DNA from: Oscillospiraceae bacterium
GTDB lineage: Bacteria > Bacillota > Clostridia > Oscillospirales > Acutalibacteraceae
Reading direction: 5' to 3'
Assembly: GCA_902795765.1 (NCBI GenBank)
Contig: CADBMQ010000037.1
Coordinates: 1-10,316 of the forward strand
Length of the DNA: 10,316 nt
Shown: positions 1 through 6,476 of the stretch, piece after piece
Position numbering within the stretch: position 1 is the stretch's first letter
How the letters are laid out: each line of letters starts with the position of its first letter
Notes under the pieces: model-generated
Told to the model about the DNA's origin: nothing
Databases searched by the model: none
The model's input: the letters and a program-made list of their open reading frames with translations, nothing else
Program-made: the position numbers and the translations under genes

Positions 1-1
1 T

Positions 2-73
2 GATTATTCGTGGGATAAAAAAGATATTTTTGCCGTTTTTGCGTATGAATTCGAACTCTTACAATTAATTTAA
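2..73 (+). CDS. Possible C-terminal tail of an unidentified plus-strand gene (partial)
   Basis: From the window edge this frame reads 23 sense codons and ends in TAA at 71-73, twelve bases before the stop of the convergent methyltransferase gene. The translated tail is rich in acidic and aromatic residues (it contains AYEFELLQLI), which is plausible for a real C terminus. The frame one base over is also open to about base 66, so coding cannot be decided from this length. No function can be assigned. If real, it would be a gene converging on the restriction-modification locus. Confidence 0.35.
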   Translation, partial: DYSWDKKDIFAVFAYEFELLQLI

Positions 74-85
74 ATCATATCTAAT

Positions 86-910
86 TTACAAGATTTGTTT
101 CAAACGCTCTTTCGCAATATCACACCAACGCTGTTCAAGTTCAATTCCGATCCAGCGGATCTTGTGACCCTGTTTATTCAACTTTTCACAGCAGACGCCC
201 AATGTACCAGAACCATGAAAGGGGTCAAGTATAATCCCTTCATAAAACCCATCGTTATTCTTTGGACAATAAGCCTTGATCAACTCTGTTATTAAGGATT
301 CTGGTTTTTGTGTTGGATGCGGCGTCTTTTCTCCTTGGTATAATTTTCCTGCAAGAGTTGGGAAAGCCCACACGTCGCCACGCATTGCACCTAACGGATT
401 GGGTTCCCATTTTACACGTTCTCCGCGAGAGTTTTTATAATAAACGGGATTTTTTAATCGTTCCGTACTCTTATAGGGGACACGCACATCATCAACATTA
501 TAGGTCCATTTTTTAGGAGATTTGGAAAACCACAAAAAAGGTTCATACTGAGTCAAAGGTGCGGTGGTCAGCCTACTGAATCCATTTTCATAATACCAAA
601 TGTTCATGCGCCTATAATTCAATCCGGATTCATACATAATAGACTGCACAAAACCAATATAGTGATGAATTCCGAACCAGATAAGACTACCGTTTTGGCA
701 GAGGAGATCTCGGCAAAGCGCGATTCTTCTTCGGGTTACGGCCAAAAACTCATCCAGCGACAGCTTATCGCTGTCATTGCCAAAGTCCTTATTTAGGTTA
801 TATGGTGGATCTGTTAAAATAAGATCAACTTTCAATCCGCTATCAAGCATTTCTTGCAGAAGGATATCAGAGTCGCCGCATATAATTCCATTGTAATTCA
901 TGCCGATCAC
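86..910 (-). CDS. Beta-class site-specific DNA methyltransferase (second methylase of the R-M locus)
   Basis: This is an S-adenosylmethionine-dependent DNA amino-methyltransferase of about 274 residues, expected to methylate N6 of adenine or N4 of cytosine. The catalytic motif IV DPPYNL lies at residues 34-39, motif X HPTQKP at about 198-203, and the SAM-binding motif I DPFHGSGT at 229-236. Catalytic motif before SAM motif, with the presumed target-recognition stretch between them, is the beta-class order. DPPY slightly favours adenine, but the base cannot be proven. The start overlaps the upstream methylase stop: GTG at 910-908 shares bases with that gene's TGA at 909-907 and has an AAAGGA six bases before it. 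The ATG at 901-899 is an alternative start. Either way the two methylases are translationally coupled. Two distinct methylases next to one nuclease locus usually mean that each strand of an asymmetric site is modified by its own enzyme. Confidence 0.93.
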   Translation of the reverse strand: MIGMNYNGIICGDSDILLQEMLDSGLKVDLILTDPPYNLNKDFGNDSDKLSLDEFLAVTRRRIALCRDLLCQNGSLIWFGIHHYIGFVQSIMYESGLNYRRMNIWYYENGFSRLTTAPLTQYEPFLWFSKSPKKWTYNVDDVRVPYKSTERLKNPVYYKNSRGERVKWEPNPLGAMRGDVWAFPTLAGKLYQGEKTPHPTQKPESLITELIKAYCPKNNDGFYEGIILDPFHGSGTLGVCCEKLNKQGHKIRWIGIELEQRWCDIAKERLKQIL

Positions 911-2046
911 TTCTTATCCTTTCTGAAAATCAGAATATATTGATGGTGGATATTCTCAACATAAGCGAAAGGATAACCGTAAGGGAGCAACGTTTTGTGG
1001 TTTTGCAGAAGAACTTTAACGCCCTGTAAAGTCACTCGATACCCATCGCTGGTTTCGCGTTTGTTCATTGCCTGTATTAAATCACTATGAAAGCTGATGA
1101 ATTCAGATTTGTTTCTGAAATCAGAAACAACTAAACACATATATTTCTTAGGGCGCAAAACACGTGCACACTCCATAAATATATCATCGACCAAAATCTC
1201 AAGGAATTCTTCGTACGATCCTACATTTGCCAAATCGTTTTCATCGTCGTCAGAATAGTTCGTAGCAAGATTGTTGGCCACGCGCTCCTTCATAACTTTA
1301 TGATCCGCTTTTTTATTGAGGATGGACCAATATGGAGGGCTGGTTACCATAAAATCAAATGAGCTACTAGGGAAGCGTTTTAATTCCTCTCTCGAATCGC
1401 CCAAAATGAATTCGTGTTTTTCTGAGGTTCCTTCACCAACTTCAACCTCAAGGCGCTGAACAGCTAAGTCTCGCCAGCGGGGTTGCAATTCTATGCTTGT
1501 GCATAGACGGCCCTCTAATTCACAGGCTTTGGCAGTAGAGCCTACACCACCAAAGGGATCCAAAACGCGCATACCCTTTTTTGTGAAAAAAGTAATGAGA
1601 TGCGCTATATCCTGGAAAGAGTAAGGTGCAGGATGTTGACGCTCGATTTGAGCGTGTGGATGTTTTGCCCCTAACCCTTTTTGATAAAAAAAGCTTTTTG
1701 TTTCCGGCAACCATTGTGAGCCGTTCAAATCATTCAATGTGTTTCTGGGATCAACAGGCTTGTCATCTGCAGCAGGGATCTCATCTTCGATATCAGCGGT
1801 ATCGGTCATTGAAGGCATTGAACTCTCTGTTTCTGCCGTAGGCTTTAACATATACGGGTTTTGAGGAGCTGTAATATCTTTGCTGCTTTCTTTAAACGCC
1901 TTTAATTGAGCAACCTCAAAACGACGCTGCCCTCCTGGGGTCTTTGAGGGTTGGAGAATGCCCTGTTCAATCATTCTGTAAACAGTAGAAATACTAACTC
2001 CAAGTATTTCTGCTGCTTTTTTTGTTCCAACTATTTTATCGGACAT
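907..2046 (-). CDS. DNA methyltransferase with N-terminal excisionase/MerR-like HTH domain
   Basis: This 379-residue protein joins a DNA-binding domain to a DNA methyltransferase. Residues about 4-51 form an excisionase/MerR-like helix-turn-helix (VGTKKAAEILGVSISTVYRM, then a PGGQRRF wing). An acidic, low-complexity linker of about 50 residues follows. A motif X-like HPAPYSFQDI lies at about 138-147, the SAM-binding motif I DPFGGVGST at 163-171, and the catalytic motif IV TSPPY at 235-239. TSPPY is common in N4-cytosine methylases and is also found in N6-adenine ones. The frame is open up to base 2118, but I chose ATG 2046 because the HTH begins there, an AAAGG lies about 11 bases upstream, and a strong promoter at 2087-2115 would start transcription near 2080, after the upstream start at 2118. 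An ATG at 2076 would be almost leaderless. The HTH may repress its own promoter, as the N-terminal HTH of M.SsoII and M.EcoRII does, or may help target binding. Confidence 0.9.
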   Translation of the reverse strand: MSDKIVGTKKAAEILGVSISTVYRMIEQGILQPSKTPGGQRRFEVAQLKAFKESSKDITAPQNPYMLKPTAETESSMPSMTDTADIEDEIPAADDKPVDPRNTLNDLNGSQWLPETKSFFYQKGLGAKHPHAQIERQHPAPYSFQDIAHLITFFTKKGMRVLDPFGGVGSTAKACELEGRLCTSIELQPRWRDLAVQRLEVEVGEGTSEKHEFILGDSREELKRFPSSSFDFMVTSPPYWSILNKKADHKVMKERVANNLATNYSDDDENDLANVGSYEEFLEILVDDIFMECARVLRPKKYMCLVVSDFRNKSEFISFHSDLIQAMNKRETSDGYRVTLQGVKVLLQNHKTLLPYGYPFAYVENIHHQYILIFRKDKK

Positions 2047-2086
2047 AAAGTAATCTGCCTTTCTATGCGTTAACATTACGACTATC

Positions 2087-2115
2087 AGTATACCACTATA
2101 GCTGAAACTTGTCAA
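2087..2115 (-). promoter_or_regulatory. Sigma-A-type promoter for the two methyltransferase genes
   Basis: On the minus strand a perfect -35 TTGACA (2115-2110) is followed by a 17-base spacer and a -10 TATACT (2092-2087). Transcription would begin near 2080, leaving a leader of about 34 bases before the ATG at 2046. The promoter lies between the iron-sulfur protein gene and the methyltransferase, so the modification genes can be transcribed apart from the nuclease genes. No terminator separates it from the upstream operon, so read-through is also likely. Confidence 0.8.
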
Positions 2116-2141
2116 CACTATTCAACACTTATCAAACATTT
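2112..2141. repeat. Three tandem 10-bp direct repeats over the methylase promoter -35
   Basis: On the plus strand the units are TCAACACTAT (2112-2121), TCAACACTTA (2122-2131) and the degenerate TCAAACATTT (2132-2141). The 10-base period places the units on the same face of the helix, as in an operator bound by repeated protein units. The first copy overlaps the -35 of the methylase promoter. The array exactly fills the space up to the stop codon of the iron-sulfur protein gene (2142-2144). Its role as an operator is inferred; the methylase HTH domain and the Xre regulator are the candidate ligands. Confidence 0.5.
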
Positions 2142-3185
2142 CTATTTCATGGGCTCTAAAATCCCCAACAGTTTATCGCTTACTTGTATATCTCTGTCAA
2201 GTTGCCAAGCTATAACCGAGCGAAGATCCATATTGTCATAATCTAAGTAATAAGTAACATCATCTGGCATAAGTAAGCAGCCGTTCCAGTTCAACAACAT
2301 TAAAGCACCAATTGTTATAGTGCTGATAGGAATATCCTCAACGGTTTTTACGTCTTTTACTACCTGCCAATATCCCTGTCGAGCATTGGGAAGTTGTAGA
2401 CATATAACCAGAGGCGTATTCTCATCTTTTTCAATACCGTACCTTGTATATAGCACTGCGATGTCATCCAGAATTCCGCGAGAAGCATCTAATGTTTCTC
2501 GGCCAAATTCAACTTCTACAGCACCGAAACAGTTATCCGCGGAAGCATAAACTGCATCCATTCTGGTATACACATCTCCAATACGACGCATGGCACTTCG
2601 GCAGCCGAGAGAAATCAGAAGATTTCGTGCAATGATATTATGGTAATTACTTCTAATGCCCATCAATTTTTCATAGATACCCTCGAGAGGCTGGTCGGAC
2701 TCCATGACGGAGATCCCACTTTTTCTAATATCCTCAAGTTCCTCGATTTGCTGCTTCTGCAATATAACTGTTGCATTATCGGTGCTACGTCGAATTTGAT
2801 TATCCGAGATGTCTTTATTTACTTTGACAACGCCATCGAAATAAACGGCACCTATTGGGCATCGATTGATGCATATGCCGCAATTTATACATTTTTGTGT
2901 ATCTATGATAGGCGTGTCGGAATCGGAGTCCCATTGGATTGCTTCAACGGGGCATACATCCAACGACTTGTCATTGGGAAAGTTTTCTACCTCTCCACAC
3001 ATAATATCTTTAGGATCAAAACGCATACATTTAGGGTTCGTGCAACCAATACACCCCAACTGCATATTGCGGCCATCAGGGAAGTGCGCTATTGCCGGAG
3101 CGTCAGGCCTATATTCAATGTGCGAGGGTATCGCTTGAAGAATGGAAATGTTTCTTCTATTAGCAGTTTTCGAGAATACGCGCAT
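2142..3185 (-). CDS. Two-cluster ferredoxin domain fused to a possible PD-(D/E)XK-like nuclease subunit
   Basis: This 347-residue protein starts with an iron-sulfur domain. Cysteines lie at 45, 48, 53 and 63, a CP pair at 78, and a classic CxxCxxCxxxCP at 99-110 (C99, C102, C105, C109). Eight of these nine would ligate two [4Fe-4S] clusters in a bacterial ferredoxin fold. The rest, about 130-347, is not ferredoxin: a charged helical stretch (about 139-155), then a helix-strand region with TRMD (D210), GAVEVEF (E224, E226), and TPLVICLQL. D210 followed 14 residues later by E-V-E resembles an ExE variant of the PD-(D/E)XK core and parallels D452...E465-I-K467 in the upstream neighbour. The start overlaps the end of that nuclease gene by 26 bases and has GGAGGG eight bases before it. 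I infer a second subunit of the restriction enzyme. The iron-sulfur assignment is solid; the nuclease assignment was made by eye and is tentative. An electron-transfer or redox-sensing accessory protein is the alternative. Confidence 0.85.
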   Translation of the reverse strand: MRVFSKTANRRNISILQAIPSHIEYRPDAPAIAHFPDGRNMQLGCIGCTNPKCMRFDPKDIMCGEVENFPNDKSLDVCPVEAIQWDSDSDTPIIDTQKCINCGICINRCPIGAVYFDGVVKVNKDISDNQIRRSTDNATVILQKQQIEELEDIRKSGISVMESDQPLEGIYEKLMGIRSNYHNIIARNLLISLGCRSAMRRIGDVYTRMDAVYASADNCFGAVEVEFGRETLDASRGILDDIAVLYTRYGIEKDENTPLVICLQLPNARQGYWQVVKDVKTVEDIPISTITIGALMLLNWNGCLLMPDDVTYYLDYDNMDLRSVIAWQLDRDIQVSDKLLGILEPMK

Positions 3186-4887
3186 TCATCAATCCCTCCA
3201 ATTCATATAATTTTTCTTTGTCAAATCCCTTTTCATCTACTAAAATGCTTATGGATAGTGAAAGCAAAGAGTTCAGATCAATTACGCCTATTTTGTAACC
3301 GTAGGTTGCTTTAATATCTGAAATCAATCTACTGACCTCAGCACGTTCATTAGGCATATGATACCCAACAGCAAGAGTAGACACTTCGGGGGTTGTAGAA
3401 TGAGTCTGACGTGAAAGAAGAATTATTTTGTTCTCCAGCGCCTGCCGGATCGCCTTGATCGAAAGATGTTGTTCTTCTGTAGGAGATTTAATCTCAATTG
3501 GAATACTCCGAACCGGATCATCAATAATAGCGTCCCATCGCGCACCATTATCACCAGGTCGAGAGAACGAACATTTGAATCCCATTATTTTAAAGAGTGT
3601 AGCAATTAAGGGATAAAAAGTTGTCTGAGTAGCATCTGAATAATATTCAAAAAGCAGAGCTACAATTTCGTTGCTGGAATAGCCGGATGCCAACAAATCA
3701 TTGACTCGACCAAGGAAATCAACATCTTCGGGTTCTGTCAATAGCTCTGTGGCGGCACCTTCCGGAATGTTTAAGTTCCATACCTGCATTGCCGCAAGCG
3801 CTTCACGCTCATTTACAGCGCTTTCAAATGTATCAAAACTGTGATGTGAATCAGTTCCGACTCCCAGCTGGATACCAAGGGCAGCTTCAACACGCTGCCG
3901 TTTCAATGTCTGGCAGGGAGAGAACAGTAAATCTTTGTTGCCGATTATGTGCATACAAGCAGACTTGTCTGCCTGTATTTCTTCTTCCACGCTGGACATA
4001 TCATAGCCAGATCTTTGCAACATGGAGTAGGTACCTAACCGAATTAAAGCTTTTTGAGTGTCCTCGTCAAGCTGCTCATATTCGTCCAGCCGCATATCAT
4101 GCATATCCTTAATCGCATCATATACTTCGCGTCCATGTTCCGTGATACGAAGGCAGGACATTGATCTTCCATAAAGTGTTCTGTCAGTTACGCTTTCAAC
4201 CCAATTGCAGCTTTTCATAAAAGCAATAGGCAGACGTGTGCAATTATCCACAGGATCAAGTTTCACACCAAGGCTATCAGCCAAATCCGAAAAAGCGCTC
4301 ACCAAACGACGCTTATCTCCACGGATAGAGCGAATAAAACGAAGCATATTTTGATATTCATCCTCATCTTCGTCGTTAATGCTCATAGGGCCTAGACATA
4401 GTTCGTGTTTATACATCATACCGTCTAGATCAATAAGTGTTCTGAGAGCACATTTGAAAAATCGAACTTTTTCAGTATAGCTCATGTTGTCAGTCAATTG
4501 TGTGGGATTATTAATTCCGAGAACACACTGTTCATACAAGCGTGAACAATCTCCAACAGACAGAGCTACATGGATACCAATGTAAGTAAATACCAGCGGA
4601 TATGAAGATTCTGTACTATATGGTGTTACCCACCCAAGCATACGAAAAACTTCCGCATACATCTTTGCGTTCATTTTTGCGGAATTCATGCTCTCTTGAT
4701 CGGTATGGCTAAGACGTATAGCATCGTCGCCAGCATAACCGTACGCTGTCATCAGTTTACTTTGGGCAATGACCACTGCCATATCATCTAACGTAAAATA
4801 TGCTTGAGACCCAAGCGCAGCATAGAGCTGTTTTATCACCTGGATCTGTGTGGAATACTGCGTACCGGGATTTCTAAATCTAATCAT
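3160..4887 (-). CDS. Type II/IIS-like restriction endonuclease, PD-(D/E)XK
   Basis: This 575-residue protein is the likely cleaving enzyme of the locus. Near the C terminus, helix FYPLIATLFKIMGF (424-437) precedes RWDAIIDD (D452) and IPIEIKSPTEE (E465, K467), then a helix SIKAIRQALENKIILLSR. D...ExK after an amphipathic helix is the PD-(D/E)XK restriction-endonuclease core. The long N-terminal part (about 1-400) is mostly helical, with winged-helix-like stretches at about 30-110 (including FRMLGWVTPY) and 230-260 (LRITEHGREVYDAI). It is the likely recognition region. An N-terminal recognition part and a C-terminal nuclease are the layout of many type IIS enzymes; AlwI-like enzymes come to mind but I cannot confirm that family. 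The ATG at 4887 has AGGAGG seven bases upstream and begins 20 bases after the regulator's stop. The gene's 3' end overlaps the next gene by 26 bases, which suggests matched synthesis of the two proteins. Confidence 0.85.
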   Translation of the reverse strand: MIRFRNPGTQYSTQIQVIKQLYAALGSQAYFTLDDMAVVIAQSKLMTAYGYAGDDAIRLSHTDQESMNSAKMNAKMYAEVFRMLGWVTPYSTESSYPLVFTYIGIHVALSVGDCSRLYEQCVLGINNPTQLTDNMSYTEKVRFFKCALRTLIDLDGMMYKHELCLGPMSINDEDEDEYQNMLRFIRSIRGDKRRLVSAFSDLADSLGVKLDPVDNCTRLPIAFMKSCNWVESVTDRTLYGRSMSCLRITEHGREVYDAIKDMHDMRLDEYEQLDEDTQKALIRLGTYSMLQRSGYDMSSVEEEIQADKSACMHIIGNKDLLFSPCQTLKRQRVEAALGIQLGVGTDSHHSFDTFESAVNEREALAAMQVWNLNIPEGAATELLTEPEDVDFLGRVNDLLASGYSSNEIVALLFEYYSDATQTTFYPLIATLFKIMGFKCSFSRPGDNGARWDAIIDDPVRSIPIEIKSPTEEQHLSIKAIRQALENKIILLSRQTHSTTPEVSTLAVGYHMPNERAEVSRLISDIKATYGYKIGVIDLNSLLSLSISILVDEKGFDKEKLYELEGLMNARILENC

Positions 4888-4907
4888 GCTGAAACCTCCT
4901 GGTTATT

Positions 4908-5114
4908 TTATAGACCGGCAAACAATTCACTTAATGAAACGCCCAGTCCATCAGCGATCTTCTTAATATTGCATATGGATATATTTCGCTTCCCGGCCTC
5001 AACAGAAGCAAAATATGTTCGGTCCATCCCTATGCTTAGTGCAAATTTTTCTTGACTAATACCGATTTTATTACGCGTCTCTTTAATGCGCTCTCCAAGT
5101 TCCTTTGTAATCAT
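4908..5114 (-). CDS. Xre-family HTH regulator, likely restriction controller (C) protein
   Basis: This 68-residue protein is almost entirely one Cro/C1-type helix-turn-helix: ELGERIKETRNKIGISQEKFA, then SIGMDRTYFASVEAGKRNIS, ending in LGVSLSELFAGL. The size and pattern (ISQE, RTYFASVEAGKRN, LGVSLSELF) match controller proteins of type II restriction systems, which bind an operator at their own promoter and time nuclease expression. The frame extends upstream to 5165, but ATG 5114 is chosen because GGAGG lies nine bases before it, because the HTH starts there, and because the proposed -10 at 5142-5137 would sit inside the longer reading. It is the first gene of the operon, 20 bases before the nuclease gene, as in many C-R pairs. 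Control of the methylase promoter as well is possible but not shown. Confidence 0.88.
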   Translation of the reverse strand: MITKELGERIKETRNKIGISQEKFALSIGMDRTYFASVEAGKRNISICNIKKIADGLGVSLSELFAGL

Positions 5115-5136
5115 AAAGATACACCTCCGATATAAT

Positions 5137-5165
5137 ATTATACAAGTATACGGATTATAAAACAA
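5137..5165 (-). promoter_or_regulatory. Promoter and candidate operator of the regulator-nuclease operon
   Basis: On the minus strand a -35 TTGTTT (5165-5160) is separated by 17 bases from a perfect -10 TATAAT (5142-5137). Several symmetric or repeated sequences overlap it: a 12-base perfect palindrome TATAATATTATA at 5131-5142 over the -10, a GTATAC palindrome at 5146-5151 in the spacer, and two copies of ACGGATT (plus strand, 5150-5156 and 5165-5171) spaced 15 bases apart. Such clustering fits a controller-protein operator; which element is bound cannot be told from sequence. Confidence 0.6.
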
Positions 5166-5183
5166 CGGATTTTAAGCAACAAT

Positions 5184-5201
5184 ACGAAATAAGCATTTCG
5201 T
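5184..5201. repeat. Inverted repeat upstream of the regulator promoter
   Basis: ACGAAAT (5184-5190) and ATTTCGT (5195-5201) form a perfect 7-base inverted repeat around AAGC. It lies about 20 bases upstream of the -35 of the regulator-nuclease promoter and about 135 bases before the transposase gene. It could be a distal operator half-site pair or simple AT-rich symmetry. No matching copy was seen beyond the transposase, so it is not supported as an element end. Confidence 0.35.
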
Positions 5202-5307
5202 TACCATACTGTTATATTATTAACCTGAATCAATATAGCTGAAAATTTATATTGTAATACTTTGCTGATCAAATTAACAACTAAATTTCAATAATATGGA
5301 GGTATGT

Positions 5308-5328
5308 TATAATCATCTCTTAAAGGAG
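5308..5328 (+). promoter_or_regulatory. Extended -10 promoter and RBS of the transposase gene
   Basis: TATAAT at 5308-5313 is preceded by TG one base upstream (TGTTATAAT), an extended -10, which can compensate for the absence of a good -35. AAAGGAG at 5322-5328 lies eight bases before the ATG at 5337. Transcription from this -10 would start near 5320, so this ribosome binding site would sit at the very 5' end of the message; a start further upstream may also exist. Confidence 0.4.
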
Positions 5329-5336
5329 TTGAAAAC

Positions 5337-6476
5337 ATGAGAACTTACACCCAAGAAGAAAAGCAAGCGGTCATTGACTGTGTTATATCCGGTGAGCCGT
5401 CGGCGCGTATCCTTGCTGACACCGGCATACCCAAGAGTACATTTTACAATTGGTTACGCATTTATAGAGGGGAGCAAAACGCTGCCAACAGGAGAACAGT
5501 GGACATCCGCAATTTTCATTTGCTTGAAAACAAAGTTACACGTTTGGAGAGTATCGTTGAAATTCTCAAATCTGCAACCTGCACGTCGAGATCACCATTG
5601 AGACAACGGCTATATGCTGCTGAACAGCTTTACGGCAAATATAATGTGCATGTAATCTGTGATGCATTTGACATTCCCCGCGGAACATTTTACAACCACG
5701 TTCTCCGTAACAAGAAGGACAACACGTGGTATGCGAAACGTCGGGAAGAACTACGGCTTCGCATACAGGAGATATACGATGAAAGCAATCAGATCTTTGT
5801 TGCTGCCAAAATTGCGGCAGTTATGAAAAGCGAAGGATTCAAAGTCAGTAACGAAATGGTACGCACGCTTATGCGTGATATGGGGTTAGTCAGCATTCGT
5901 CAATCGGCGAAGAAATTATACGAGGACGAAGGACGCAAATACAAAAATCACCTCAACCAAGAGTTTGACACGTGCAAGCCGAACGAAGTGTGGGTTAGCG
6001 ATGTTACATATTTCAAGTACGGAGAAAACGCTTATTACATTTGCGTGATTATTGACTTGTTTTCACGTATGGTCGTGGGCTATAAAATCGGAAAGACCAA
6101 CAGCACGCAAATTGTAAAATCAACTTTTCAAATTGCCTATAAAGCTCGTCAGCCAGATTCGAGTTTAGTTTTCCATACCGACCGTGGCGGTAACTACCGT
6201 TCCAAAACGATGAACGACTATATGCGGTCACTGCACATCACGCACTCCTTTTCAAGAGCGCACGTGCCGTATGACAATTCTGTAATGGAATCGTTCTTTG
6301 CTTCTTTGAAGCGCGAGGAATTGTATCGGACGAAGTATCGTTCGGAGGCAGACTTCCGAAGTGCGGTGGACAAGTACATAGTTTTTTACAATACCAAGCG
6401 ACCACACAAGAAGCTGCAATACAAGACTCCCGAACAGAAGGAAGAGGAATATGCCTTGAAGGACGCGGGTTTATAA
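5337..6476 (+). CDS. IS3-family transposase, OrfA and OrfB in one reading frame
   Basis: This 379-residue DDE transposase catalyses cut-and-join movement of an insertion sequence. An HTH lies at residues 8-42 (ILADTGIPKSTFYNWLRIYR), followed by a short coiled stretch (about 62-78, LENKVTRLESIVEIL) typical of the OrfA leucine zipper. A second HTH-like HTH_21 region lies at about 105-185 (CDAFDIPRGTFYNHV ... MVRTLMRDMGL). The rve integrase core has D222 (VSDVTYF), D282 (HTDRGGNY) and E318 (NSVMESFF). The D282-E318 gap of 35 residues is the IS3 D35E hallmark, and YNTKRPH at 351-357 is the usual C-terminal signature. Most IS3 elements need a -1 frameshift to make OrfAB; here it is one continuous frame and all catalytic residues are present, so the protein looks intact. 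Confidence 0.93.
   Translation: MRTYTQEEKQAVIDCVISGEPSARILADTGIPKSTFYNWLRIYRGEQNAANRRTVDIRNFHLLENKVTRLESIVEILKSATCTSRSPLRQRLYAAEQLYGKYNVHVICDAFDIPRGTFYNHVLRNKKDNTWYAKRREELRLRIQEIYDESNQIFVAAKIAAVMKSEGFKVSNEMVRTLMRDMGLVSIRQSAKKLYEDEGRKYKNHLNQEFDTCKPNEVWVSDVTYFKYGENAYYICVIIDLFSRMVVGYKIGKTNSTQIVKSTFQIAYKARQPDSSLVFHTDRGGNYRSKTMNDYMRSLHITHSFSRAHVPYDNSVMESFFASLKREELYRTKYRSEADFRSAVDKYIVFYNTKRPHKKLQYKTPEQKEEEYALKDAGL

Noticed and set aside
2640..3314. A 224-codon open frame on the plus strand
   Set aside because: It lies antisense to the iron-sulfur protein gene, whose cysteine motifs, ribosome binding site and overlap with the nuclease gene are convincing; the antisense product shows no recognisable domain.
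5200..5336. Possible left terminal inverted repeat of the IS element (CTGAAAATTTATATTG against the reverse complement near 6530-6560)
   Set aside because: The similarity is limited to AT-rich runs with mismatches and gaps, and no target duplication was found.
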